From contig CALUPB010000017.1 in assembly GCA_944322585.1 (NCBI GenBank), positions 1 to 59,331 of the forward strand: a stretch of 59,331 nt of DNA, in the 5' to 3' direction. Source of the DNA: an uncultured Bacteroidales bacterium. Its GTDB lineage: Bacteria > Bacteroidota > Bacteroidia > Bacteroidales > UBA932. Positions 1 through 8,136 of this stretch are shown one piece after another (position 1 is the first letter of the stretch; each line of letters starts with the position of its first letter). The notes below the pieces were generated by a model. The model saw only the letters and a program-made list of their open reading frames with translations, ran no database searches and was not told where the DNA came from. The translations under genes were made by a program, and so were the position numbers.

Positions 1-458
1 CCTGCATCAGTGTCGTCGGTAAAATTCACTTCAGGATTGTGCGTACTGGCAGTGGCACCGGTGGCATAGAGGAAGTCGATGGCGGGCTGGTTCTGCTGCG
101 CCGTGGCATCGGTGGTGGCGGTCAGTGTCCCGCCGTCCGCATCGTAAGGATAGTAAGCGGAGAAGGTGGTCGGGTCGTCATCTTGGAAGAAGATAATGGT
201 TCCTGTCGGTGTGAACTTCCCGCTTTCCCACCGGTATGGCACGTTGGTGTAGCCGAAGCGGCTTTCGGAGATGCCTATCTCGTCACGTTCCGCCCAGGCG
301 GTTCCGCTGGCGCGGGTGGATACGGCATCTGAGACCTCGGCATTAATCACTGCGGCCACGGAATCATCGTTCAGGTTCTCGTTGTCGTTGGTGCAGGCGG
401 CCGCACAGAGGGCGAGCACTGCGATTGGAAGTAATCTGGTATTCATCGTATCTTTCAT
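1..458 (-). CDS. Fimbrillin family lipoprotein (3' end outside window)
   Basis: The reverse strand encodes about 152 residues before the window edge, with no stop reached. The N-terminus is a lipoprotein signal (hydrophobic stretch followed by LCAAAC, so the mature protein would begin at a lipidated Cys). It continues into a sequence with the fimbrillin-like pattern AWAERDEIGIS, then TPTGTIIFF, SAYYPY and PAIDFLYATG, which is typical of Bacteroidales Mfa1-like fimbrillins. These are exported as lipoproteins and matured into surface fimbriae. ATG codons occur at 458 and 446. I chose 458, but 446 lies nearer the hydrophobic core and is equally possible. It is the last visible gene of a three-gene fimbrial operon. 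The coding sequence is clearly more GC-rich than most of the window. Confidence 0.85.
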   Translation of the reverse strand, partial: MKDTMNTRLLPIAVLALCAAACTNDNENLNDDSVAAVINAEVSDAVSTRASGTAWAERDEIGISESRFGYTNVPYRWESGKFTPTGTIIFFQDDDPTTFSAYYPYDADGGTLTATTDATAQQNQPAIDFLYATGATASTHNPEVNFTDDTDA

Positions 459-499
459 TTATTGTTTCTTTCCCGTATTTCTTTTTCCATTGTTATTCT

Positions 500-1381
500 T
501 TAGATTTCGGCATCCACTCCGCCGCTGTCCACTGTTTCCCATCCGGTGATTTCACCGGTGAAGCCCGCCTCGTCTGGGGTCTCGGCCAAGGTGCCGCCGA
601 GGGTCAGGGGTGTGGTCTTGTCGTCGTTGAAGCCATCGAGGGCCGCCGTAAGGTCGCTATTGAGAGATGTAGGCTGCGGGTTGCCGTCCGTGTAGGTCAG
701 TGTGGCGGTGAGCCGCTGCGAGTTGCCCGCAATGCCGAGCAGCCGGACGGTTGCCATCCACTTGCCCACATCGTCGCCCTCAGTTATCTTCGTGAAGTGC
801 AGCTCCACCTCCGAGGGCGTACCGTGGGTGCCCGTGGCGAAGTCCAGCGTCCCTGCCGCTCCGCTCAGCGTGCCCTCGATGCTCTCGATACGGTCCGCTG
901 CATCGCCCGCAGGTTCAATCATGAGGGTAAGCTCACGCACCTGCTGATGCATCACAGCGGTCAGTTCGTAATCGGTATCGGCCTCTATCGCCACCTCCTG
1001 CACGGAAGTGAAGAGCCAGCCGGGAGTGTTGTCAATCAGTATTCCCGACGGGTCACTGTCTGCCTTTGCGACCGTAGCTGTCGTGCCGCTTATCGTAATG
1101 TCCTCAGGGATGTTGTATGCCGAAAGGGTATAGCTGCCCGGATTGAAAAGGTGGTCCGACGAATGGGTCGCACCGGTCTCCGTGCCTGTATAGCCGCCCA
1201 TTGTCACTGTCCACTCCGCAGGGATGTCCACTCCGTCGCCACGGTCAGCCCAGTCGGCGGTGACGGTGATCTTTCCCGTGTCGGGATGCGCCGTGTCGTG
1301 CAGTTCGTCCTTGACGCAGCCGCCAAGCGTGAGCAGCAGCGAGAAGGTAAGAATCGTTGTCGTATATCCTGTCGTTGTCAT
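500..1381 (-). CDS. FimB/Mfa2 family fimbrial subunit lipoprotein
   Basis: This 293-residue protein has a lipoprotein signal ending in LTLGGC and then the pattern CVKDELHDTAHPDTGKI, which I associate with FimB/Mfa2-type (or DUF5119-like) subunits of Bacteroidales fimbrial loci. The rest is a beta-rich, Thr/Gly/Ala-rich two-part protein with no enzyme motif. Members of this family anchor fimbriae in the outer membrane and limit their length. It lies 15 bases downstream of the DUF3575 gene and 42 bases upstream of the fimbrillin, which is the usual order in such operons. The family assignment comes from pattern memory and gene context, so a DUF5119 label would be an acceptable alternative. Confidence 0.75.
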   Translation of the reverse strand: MTTTGYTTTILTFSLLLTLGGCVKDELHDTAHPDTGKITVTADWADRGDGVDIPAEWTVTMGGYTGTETGATHSSDHLFNPGSYTLSAYNIPEDITISGTTATVAKADSDPSGILIDNTPGWLFTSVQEVAIEADTDYELTAVMHQQVRELTLMIEPAGDAADRIESIEGTLSGAAGTLDFATGTHGTPSEVELHFTKITEGDDVGKWMATVRLLGIAGNSQRLTATLTYTDGNPQPTSLNSDLTAALDGFNDDKTTPLTLGGTLAETPDEAGFTGEITGWETVDSGGVDAEI

Positions 1382-1396
1382 ATTCTCCTCCTTTCT

Positions 1397-2515
1397 CTAA
1401 AACAGCTTCCACACTAAGGTGACCCCCGCATTAACCGGGCCCCACCAGTTCTTCGTCTCCCTGCCGGCACGCACACGCACGCCGTCGATGACCTCATATT
1501 TCTCACAGTCCGCGTGCAGGCAGCCCACGGCTACATTGAAGTCCAGTGACAGGGCATCGCTGAGCCGCAGCTGATAGCCGCCGGTGATGCCGCCACCCAT
1601 CAGGTCGCCCTGCTTGCCTGTTTCGGAGAGCTTGTAGTTGAACTGTCCGGCCTTGAACATAGCACCCACATACCAGGCTTTCTTCTCACCCATATAGTAA
1701 CGTACTTCCGGAGCCACTTCCCAAAGGGCGTAGCGGCGGTCCTTGTCGTTCCAGCTCCATGAAGTCCACGAGCCGTTCACGGCTATGCCCACACTCGGGG
1801 TGATGCGCCACTCGATGCCGACATCTGGCGTGAGAGTCGCCCAACGCAGCAGGTTCGCACGCAGGGCAAAATGGTAAGGGATGGATGATTGGGATTCCGA
1901 CGGAGTGGCGGTTATTTCTTGTGGCTGTTCAGTTTGTCTTGCCGCCTGTTCTTTGGCAAGTCTGTCCGCTTCCTCTTTCCCGGCAGCGCGATGTGCTTCT
2001 TCAGCCTTGCGCCTTTCTTCAGCAGCTTTGCGTTCCTGTTCGGCCCGTCCGGCGGCAAGGCGTTCTTCCTCTGCATTTCCCGGCCCTTCCGGTTCAACGG
2101 CGGATGCTTCCGGTGCATGTACTGTCAGACGGACGATGACGAAATCACCGTCGGAAGTATGGTTCCTGGTGATGAAACATTCCTCTTTGATCCCGCAGCG
2201 CACGATAAGTTCCGACTTCACACGGTTGGAACGGATGGCCGCCATCCGCATGTTTTCCTTTTCGCTGTCAAGCGAGCTGCACCAGCCGTCCACATAGAGC
2301 GGAAGACTGCCGCCGAGTATGTCCTGCATGTTGCTTTCCACGCAATCCTGCAGCCGGGCTAGCTCCAGGCCGTTGCCGTTCCACGGTACATAGAACATGT
2401 CATCCTCCGGAACGAACCGGAATGTCCAGGTGGTGTCCGCCTGCCCCTGCGCTCCTGCCGGATGCAGCAGCAGTGGCAGCAGTGCGGCCGTAATCCATGT
2501 CTTCAATCCATTCAT
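1397..2515 (-). CDS. DUF3575 outer-membrane protein with coiled linker
   Basis: This 372-residue protein has a signal peptide (about residues 1-22, ending GAQG). An N-terminal periplasmic domain (about 25-135) has an OmpA-like look: YVDGWCSS, then RMAAIRSNRVKSELI. A charged Glu/Ala/Arg-rich helical linker (about 145-195) follows. The C-terminal DUF3575 domain (about 210-372) has the pattern FALRANLLRWATLTPDVG, then APEVRYYMG, and ends in an aromatic residue (WKLF), as outer-membrane barrels do. DUF3575 genes commonly lead fimbrillin operons in Bacteroides, but their exact role is not established. This is the first gene of the fimbrial operon. The start at 2515 gives a good signal peptide. Confidence 0.82.
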   Translation of the reverse strand: MNGLKTWITAALLPLLLHPAGAQGQADTTWTFRFVPEDDMFYVPWNGNGLELARLQDCVESNMQDILGGSLPLYVDGWCSSLDSEKENMRMAAIRSNRVKSELIVRCGIKEECFITRNHTSDGDFVIVRLTVHAPEASAVEPEGPGNAEEERLAAGRAEQERKAAEERRKAEEAHRAAGKEEADRLAKEQAARQTEQPQEITATPSESQSSIPYHFALRANLLRWATLTPDVGIEWRITPSVGIAVNGSWTSWSWNDKDRRYALWEVAPEVRYYMGEKKAWYVGAMFKAGQFNYKLSETGKQGDLMGGGITGGYQLRLSDALSLDFNVAVGCLHADCEKYEVIDGVRVRAGRETKNWWGPVNAGVTLVWKLF

Positions 2516-3000
2516 ATTCTTGTCTGTTATGTCGTTTCATCTTCTATGGGACGCCCGGGAAACCGACGGATGACTCCGCATACGCGCACGCCATTCCGCA
2601 CCGGCGGATGGTGACGGGGAAAAGAGGGCCGGTGCTCCGGGCAGGACGGACGTATTCGTGCGGCCCTCCCTGACACCCGTTGCCCGGACGCCCATTCCGG
2701 GGCGGGCGGGGGGCGGTGCCGCTGGCAGTGATGCGCCGGAAAGACACCTTGACGGCTGTGCTCAGAAGACAGGCCGCCGAAAGGGTATGGGGCGGCCCGG
2801 AAGTCATTCCACGTCCTGGCTTGTGGTGAAAAGGGGGAATACTCGCGAAACGGAAATATGGCCGGACACACGTGGCGCATGGACAGCTTACCCCAGCCCG
2901 ATCCCGGAATGGAGACGCCTGATGCGCCGGATGGATGGAATGCATGCCGGATCTCTCGTCTTGCGCCGTCTTGGCCCATAAGAATCTAATATACCACTTA

Positions 3001-3032
3001 CAAAAATATCAAATAAAATCTTTATCCGCAAA
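3001..3032 (-). promoter_or_regulatory. Bacteroidota-type promoter for the fimbrial operon
   Basis: On the minus strand TTTG (3032-3029) is followed after exactly 20 bases by TATTTTTG (3008-3001), a full match to TTTG-N19-21-TAnnTTTG. It is the only good promoter between the fimbrial operon and ComEC. Transcription would start near 2994 and run about 480 bases before the DUF3575 start codon. Confidence 0.6.
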
Positions 3033-3083
3033 CATGCATAATCTTCACATCACCAGTGCATCATCTTCGGGCGACATCATCAT

Positions 3084-3231
3084 CCCCGCCCGACCGCCAT
3101 GATATGCGCACCCGACCACCAATGCACGCTCCATGCGGCATCCCCACTGCGCATATCCCCCGACACAACCCGATGATATGCGCAGCAGACCATCAACATA
3201 CGCTCCCTGTGGCATCCTCGCTGCGCATATC
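3084..3231. repeat. Tandem imperfect 74-base repeat with terminal inverted 10-mers
   Basis: Two 57-base units (3101-3157 and 3175-3231) each start with GATATGCGCA and end with its exact reverse complement TGCGCATATC. Each is preceded by a similar 17-base C-rich spacer, so the period is 74. The interiors share ACGCTCC and GGCATCC. Each unit could fold into a hairpin or bind a dimeric protein. Confidence 0.7.
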
Positions 3232-3438
3232 CCCGACCTGTCTCCGGCCACCCTCCGCGTCCACCCTTCCCTCCACCCAAAAGGGCCGCGGAATTCATTG
3301 GGGCCTGGAGCACTCGCACGGAATGAGGAACGTTTGACGGATAGACAAATGACAATAATAAGGCAAATTCTCGTCGCGTCAATTCAAGAAGTTTTTTTTG
3401 GATGCTGTCCGGCCCGTCATAGCAGGGAATGGAAATTT

Positions 3439-4758
3439 TCACAGCGAGGCTATTGTATCCAGAATCCACGTCATGGTGCCGATCAGGAAAGCATCCGCAG
3501 CAATCAGGACATCCGGACATATGCCGGCGGCCTGAAGCGGCAGGATAATCATGGAAATCACCATGATTGCATTGCTTAGTGGGATGCACAGCAGGTTGGT
3601 GACCAGAAAATACTGCGGGAATGTCCCGAAATACAGCAGGACGGCAGGCGCCGTGGTTATCTGGCAGGATATCGAGAGGGCGCACATCGACCATATATGC
3701 CGCATGGCTGTCCCGACAAATCCGTTCCGGGATATTCCGGAGTCTTTCCCTCTTCCGGCTTGGCCGAACAGCAGCCCGTCATCTCCGTTTCCCGTCTGTC
3801 CGTCAGGCAGTTCCCCAATGCCGTTTCCCGTGCTTGCCCCGTATCCGTCATGGACTGCCACTCCGTCCGGAAATGTATTTCCTGTTCCGGTGTCTGCGGT
3901 CCGGCTTGCCTCTATCGCAAGGACGGCTTTCTCCCATATGTTGTCTATCGGCTTGTATAGCAGAAAAATACCGAGCATGGCAAGATACGATAGCTGGAAG
4001 CCGACGGAAGTGACCGTTTCTGGGGTGAGTGCGAGCTGGAGCAGCAGTGCCGTGGAGAATATATGGATATTGCCTGCGGTACGTCCCGTCATTGATGCGC
4101 ATTCGCGCAGAAGAATGAACAGGAACGCCCTGACAAGGGAAGGGACCGCTCCTGTCATGACGGTGAAGAACGCCGAGCCGGCAATTATGACGGCAGATCT
4201 GCAAAGTCTTGTCGCCGGTGCATTCCCGAAGACGGTCAGCATCCTGGAGATGACGAGATAGATTATGCTCAGATGCATCCCTGACAGGGCAAGCAGGTGG
4301 GATGCCCCGCTGTCCCGGAATGCGGTCCTGACATCATCTGTAAGGTCGCTCTGGTCTCCTGTCAGGAATGCCTTGACGAGGGCGTTGCATGAAGGGTCTC
4401 CGTATGGTATGCCGTCGATAAGCTGTTTCAGCGAGCCGGCGCACCGCATGGCGAAACCCTTTTCCTCTGCATTTGCCGTGACTGCCGGCACCGCGGACAT
4501 CATGGCAATGGCCGAACCTGCGAGGAACCATACAAGGGCTGCGAGGCATATGAATCTCCCGGCATGCCTCCTGAAATAACCGGATGCAGTTCCGGTACAC
4601 AGCAGCATGAGAAGGACAGTTACGGCGGAAAAGCCCAGTACCGAGGCTGTATCCGTTCCGGAACGTCCTATATGGAATATTTCAAGTGAATAACTTGTCG
4701 CTGCGACTCCTGCGACAAACGTCATGGCGATCCCCGCTGATGCTTTCCCCTCTTCCAT
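3439..4758 (-). CDS. comEC: ComEC/Rec2-family membrane protein (competence domain only)
   Basis: This is a 439-residue polytopic membrane protein. The ComEC competence-domain signature is clear at about residues 155-195: AFLTGDQSDL, then SGASHLLALSGMHLS. Several transmembrane helices follow. ComEC forms the inner-membrane channel for single-stranded DNA during natural transformation. Unlike full ComEC proteins of 650-800 residues, this one lacks both the N-terminal OB-fold (DUF4131) and the C-terminal metallo-beta-lactamase domain. A Gly/Asp-rich segment of about 70 residues (roughly 285-355) interrupts the membrane part. I start at the ATG at 4758; the frame stays open upstream to 4911, but that extension would overlap the divergent ackA gene and its promoter. 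Confidence 0.8.
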   Translation of the reverse strand: MEEGKASAGIAMTFVAGVAATSYSLEIFHIGRSGTDTASVLGFSAVTVLLMLLCTGTASGYFRRHAGRFICLAALVWFLAGSAIAMMSAVPAVTANAEEKGFAMRCAGSLKQLIDGIPYGDPSCNALVKAFLTGDQSDLTDDVRTAFRDSGASHLLALSGMHLSIIYLVISRMLTVFGNAPATRLCRSAVIIAGSAFFTVMTGAVPSLVRAFLFILLRECASMTGRTAGNIHIFSTALLLQLALTPETVTSVGFQLSYLAMLGIFLLYKPIDNIWEKAVLAIEASRTADTGTGNTFPDGVAVHDGYGASTGNGIGELPDGQTGNGDDGLLFGQAGRGKDSGISRNGFVGTAMRHIWSMCALSISCQITTAPAVLLYFGTFPQYFLVTNLLCIPLSNAIMVISMIILPLQAAGICPDVLIAADAFLIGTMTWILDTIASL

Positions 4759-4771
4759 TTGATTATTATTT

Positions 4772-4804
4772 TTTGCGAAAATAGTTATAAATTTTATAAC
4801 TTTG
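4772..4804 (+). promoter_or_regulatory. Promoter of the ackA-ptb-buk operon
   Basis: TTTG (4772-4775) and TAACTTTG (4797-4804) are separated by 21 bases, matching the Bacteroidota sigma-ABfr consensus. The predicted transcript starts about 40 bases before the ackA start codon at 4853. Confidence 0.65.
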
Positions 4805-4852
4805 CGCGTTGTGTCATAAAAATTAAAAGATTTCAAAAACGACGACTGAATT

Positions 4853-6073
4853 ATGATAATCCTTGTTTTGAACTGCGGAAGCTCATCTCTCAAGTACCAG
4901 CTTCTTGACATGAAGGGAGACGATATCTATGATCTTCTGGCAAAAGGCCTCGTGGAGAGGATAGGTATGGATGCAGGCTGCCTGAAGCATCAGGCTGCCG
5001 GGAAAGAGAAACTTGTCAGGGAGATGCAGATAGAAGACCATACCGTCGGCATCAGGGCAGTGCTTGACGCTCTTCTTGACAAGGAATACGGAGTGCTTTC
5101 GTCGCTGGAGGATATTGAGGCCGTAGGACACAGGGTGGTGCATGGAGGCGAGGAGTTCTTCTGCAGCAAGCTCATCGATGACCAGGTGATTGCCCGGATA
5201 GAGAAATGCTGCGAGATTGCGCCTCTCCACAATCCTGCCAATCTGCTCGGTATAAGGGCAGTCGCAAAAGTCCTTCCTACGGTGCCGCAGGTTGCCGTGT
5301 TCGATACGGCATTCCACCAGACAATGCCGTCGTATGCCTATATGTATGCACTTCCGTATGAATATTATGAGAAGTACAGGATCCGCAGGTACGGTTTCCA
5401 CGGCACGAGCCATAAGTACGTGTCCGCAAAGGGTGCGAAATTCACCGGTATCGAACTGAACAATTCCAAGATAATCACCTGCCATCTCGGCAACGGGAGT
5501 TCCATCGCGGCCATCGTGAACGGAAAATCCGTAGATACTTCAATGGGTTTCACTCCTCTCGAAGGCGTCATCATGGGGACCAGATGCGGATGCATAGACC
5601 CCGATGTCGTGACATATCTTCAGGAGAAGGAAGGTCTTACTCCAGGAGAGATGAGCAATGTAATGAACAAGAAGAGCGGATTTCTCGGTCTGTCATGCAT
5701 ATCTTCCGATGCGAGGGATCTCAACGATGCCGCCAATTCGGGGGATCCGAAAGCCAAGCTGACTCTCAAGAAACTGGTCTATGACGTGACCAAGTATATC
5801 GGAGCATATGCAGCTGTCATGAACGGGGTGGATCTGATTGTGTTCACCGGAGGAATAGGGGAGAACAACAGCCGCATGCGCCGCAGGATATGCGAGAACC
5901 TTTCGTATCTCGGTGTCAGGTTCGATTATGAAGCCAATGTGGCTACTGGAAAGGATACGCTTATCTCCCTGCCGGAGTCCAGGGTGAAGGTTGCCGTCAT
6001 CACGACCAACGAGGAGCTCGTGATAGCTCAGGATACCATGCACATAGTGATAAATGAAGAGGAGAACAATTAA
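4853..6073 (+). CDS. ackA: Acetate kinase
   Basis: This 406-residue protein has the normal length of acetate kinase, which interconverts acetate plus ATP and acetyl phosphate plus ADP in the cytoplasm. Visible motifs are the N-terminal LNCGSSSLK (Asn7), GHRVVHGGE, the substrate region FDTAFHQTMP, HLGNGSS, the GTR motif (Arg244) and the C-terminal FTGGIGENN. One oddity lies in GTRCGCIDP: position 247 is Cys, where most homologues have an acidic or Asn residue (GTRSGDIDP type). It is the first gene of an operon with ptb and buk. No classical phosphate acetyltransferase (Pta) is adjacent, so the downstream Ptb-like enzyme may supply the acyl phosphate. Confidence 0.95.
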   Translation: MIILVLNCGSSSLKYQLLDMKGDDIYDLLAKGLVERIGMDAGCLKHQAAGKEKLVREMQIEDHTVGIRAVLDALLDKEYGVLSSLEDIEAVGHRVVHGGEEFFCSKLIDDQVIARIEKCCEIAPLHNPANLLGIRAVAKVLPTVPQVAVFDTAFHQTMPSYAYMYALPYEYYEKYRIRRYGFHGTSHKYVSAKGAKFTGIELNNSKIITCHLGNGSSIAAIVNGKSVDTSMGFTPLEGVIMGTRCGCIDPDVVTYLQEKEGLTPGEMSNVMNKKSGFLGLSCISSDARDLNDAANSGDPKAKLTLKKLVYDVTKYIGAYAAVMNGVDLIVFTGGIGENNSRMRRRICENLSYLGVRFDYEANVATGKDTLISLPESRVKVAVITTNEELVIAQDTMHIVINEEENN

Positions 6074-6084
6074 ACCATAATATC

Positions 6085-6993
6085 ATGTTCACTAAATTCG
6101 AAGATATTTTTGCAGAACTCGCGAGTCGGGGAGCAAGGAAAAGAATGATTGCAGCCTGGGCTGTGGACGGTCATACCATAGCTGCTGCAAGCAAGGCAGT
6201 AGACCTCGGTATCGTAGATGCGACTCTTGTCGGTGACGAGGCGATGATAAAGGCTGAATGCGAGAAGGAAGGCATTGACGTAAACAAGTTTACGGTTATT
6301 CATAATCCGGTGGAGCTTCAGGCTGTCACACAGGCTGTCACAATGGTGAACCAGGGTATGGGGGATATCCTTATGAAAGGACTGTGCAGTACGGACAAGT
6401 TCATGAGGGCTATTCTTAACAAGGAGACCGGACTCCTGCCTCCGAAGGCTGTACTCAGCCATGTGTCCGTAATACAGAACCCGAATTATCATAAACTTAT
6501 TTTCCTCAGCGACATGGCTGTGATTCCTCTTCCTGACCTGGCTCAGAAGAAGGCGATGCTCGGGTATCTGGTGAATACCGCGCATGCCATGGGAATAGCC
6601 TGTCCTAAGGTCGCCCTGATTGCCGCAACGGAGCAGATGCTCGAGAAGATGCCGGCCTGCGTAGAGGCGGCTGTCCTTGCCAAGAAAGTGGAGAGGGGAG
6701 AGATAAAGGGCTGCATAGCGGACGGACCTCTTGCCCTTGATGTGGCTATCGATCAGGAATCTGTGGAGATCAAGCATCTTGTCAGCCCTGTCGCCGGAGA
6801 TGCCGACTGTCTTCTTTTCCCGAATATAGAGTCCGCGAATGTATTCTACAAGTGCAACTCCAAGCTTGCCGCCGATGTGAAGCAGGCCGGGATGGTCGTA
6901 GGGGCCAAGGTCCCTTGTGTGCTTTCAAGCCGTGCCGACAGTATCGACACCAAGCTCAATTCCATAGCCATAGCAGCTATGTCGGCTAAATAG
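6085..6993 (+). CDS. ptb: Phosphate butyryltransferase (Pta/Ptb family)
   Basis: This 302-residue protein belongs to the phosphate acetyl/butyryltransferase family. At about 300 residues, without extra domains, and followed directly by butyrate kinase, it fits Ptb (butyryl-CoA plus phosphate to butyryl phosphate plus CoA) better than Pta. Visible family motifs are GDILMKGLCSTDKFMRAIL (about 91-109), AVLSHVSV, and the C-terminal GAKVPCVLSSRADS, the phosphate/CoA-binding loop of this family. It starts 11 bases after ackA and is surely co-transcribed. Substrate choice (acetyl, butyryl, isobutyryl or isovaleryl) cannot be read from the sequence. Confidence 0.85.
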   Translation: MFTKFEDIFAELASRGARKRMIAAWAVDGHTIAAASKAVDLGIVDATLVGDEAMIKAECEKEGIDVNKFTVIHNPVELQAVTQAVTMVNQGMGDILMKGLCSTDKFMRAILNKETGLLPPKAVLSHVSVIQNPNYHKLIFLSDMAVIPLPDLAQKKAMLGYLVNTAHAMGIACPKVALIAATEQMLEKMPACVEAAVLAKKVERGEIKGCIADGPLALDVAIDQESVEIKHLVSPVAGDADCLLFPNIESANVFYKCNSKLAADVKQAGMVVGAKVPCVLSSRADSIDTKLNSIAIAAMSAK

Positions 6994-7017
6994 TGCCTGT
7001 CTGCCTTGCGTCTGGTT

Positions 7018-8136
7018 ATGAAAGGTAGAATACTTGTTATAAATACGGGGTCAACCTCCACCAAGATCGGATTTTTCGATGCCGGGGAACTGCTTTTCGA
7101 GCAGAATATTACCCTGAGTGCCGAAACTCTGGAGAAATATGAATCCGTAATGGCTCTCGAACTTCCTACACGGGATGCCATTACGGATTTTCTTGTGTCG
7201 AAAGGTATCAGCCTTGCCGACATAGACATCGTAATGGCAAGGGGAGGTCTCGTTACTCCTGTGGTTACCGGTGTCTACAGGGTCAATCAGGCCATGAGGG
7301 ATGCTCTTTCGGAAGGCCGGGAAGGTGCCCATGCATGCAACCTGAGTGCTATTGTCGCGGATGACATTGCCGCGGAGATCAATGAAGCAAGACGCTCAGT
7401 CGGGCTGCCCGAGACATGCGGAGCCTTCATTGCGGATCCTCCCATGGCCGATGAAATGCTTCCGGAACTGAAGATAGGGGGAAGGCCTGAGTTCCCGAGA
7501 AGGACACTTTTCCATGCCCTGAATTCAAGGGCCATGGTGAGAAGGTATTCCCGTAGTACAGGCAGGTCCATCGGAGAGATAACGGCCATAGTAGCGCATA
7601 TGGGAGGGGGCGTTTCCGTGTCATTGCACAGGCACGGACTTGTGATTGACACCAATGATGCCCTTGGCGGCGACGGTCCTGTTTCTGCCGGAAGGGCGGG
7701 AACCGTTCCTGCATTCCCTCTTATAGAGATGTGTTTCAGCGGAAAATATTCCAAGGAACAGATAAAGAAAATGATTGTGGGGGAAGGCGGGGCGATAGCA
7801 TGGTTCGGGACGAACGATTTCAGGGAAATTGCGGCAATGGCAAACGGAGGCAATGTCACGGCCGACCTTTTCCTGAAAGGCTACTGTGCAAGTGTCGCCA
7901 AGTATATAGGCTATTTTGCTCCTGTGGTGAGTGGAAAGGTAGATGTCATAATACTGACGGGCGGCATTGCGAACAATGAAGAGATAGTCAGGAGGGTAAG
8001 GGAAATGGTCGGCTTTATCGCTCCCGTAGAGGTATATCCGGGGGAAAATGAGCTCACTTCCCTCGCCGAGAACGGATACGGCATCCTTTCAGGCGAATTC
8101 GAGATCAGGGATTATGATCCTGACGGACTGCTTTGA
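7018..8136 (+). CDS. buk: Butyrate kinase (acetate kinase superfamily)
   Basis: This 372-residue protein matches butyrate/branched-chain fatty acid kinase, which makes ATP from butyryl phosphate. The ASKHA-fold motifs are INTGSTSTKIG near the N-terminus, MARGGL, AHMGGGVSV, ALGGDGPVSAGRAG and ILTGGIANNEE. I start at the ATG at 7018; the upstream TTG at 7006 is less likely. It closes the ackA-ptb-buk operon, and together with Ptb it would form the kinase route to butyrate or branched-chain acids. Its last 25 bases overlap the 3' end of the convergent serine hydrolase gene. Confidence 0.88.
   Translation: MKGRILVINTGSTSTKIGFFDAGELLFEQNITLSAETLEKYESVMALELPTRDAITDFLVSKGISLADIDIVMARGGLVTPVVTGVYRVNQAMRDALSEGREGAHACNLSAIVADDIAAEINEARRSVGLPETCGAFIADPPMADEMLPELKIGGRPEFPRRTLFHALNSRAMVRRYSRSTGRSIGEITAIVAHMGGGVSVSLHRHGLVIDTNDALGGDGPVSAGRAGTVPAFPLIEMCFSGKYSKEQIKKMIVGEGGAIAWFGTNDFREIAAMANGGNVTADLFLKGYCASVAKYIGYFAPVVSGKVDVIILTGGIANNEEIVRRVREMVGFIAPVEVYPGENELTSLAENGYGILSGEFEIRDYDPDGLL

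Larger units (their letters stand above)
2516..3438. other. Long stretch without a convincing gene
   Basis: These 923 bases between the fimbrial operon and the ComEC-like gene are GC-rich up to about 2960 and again from 3080 to 3330. Open frames exist on both strands, but their translations are Arg/Pro/His-rich, lack any recognisable domain, and are what GC-rich non-coding DNA gives. The stretch contains a consensus promoter pointing at the fimbrial operon (3001-3032), which would give a leader of about 480 bases, and a pair of 57-base palindromic repeats (3101-3231). No insertion sequence or tRNA was seen. Confidence 0.6.

Noticed and set aside
2527-2979. Open frame of 150 codons on the minus strand right after the promoter at 3001
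   Set aside because: The translation is rich in Arg, Pro and His without any domain or signal, other frames on both strands are equally open, and GC-rich DNA gives this by chance.
3080-3694. Open frame of 204 codons on the minus strand across the palindromic repeats
   Set aside because: It runs into the end of the comEC-like gene in another frame and its repeated protein pattern only mirrors the DNA repeat.
4759-4911. 51-residue upstream extension of the ComEC-like protein
   Set aside because: It would cover the ackA promoter and the first 59 bases of ackA, and has no membrane or family similarity.
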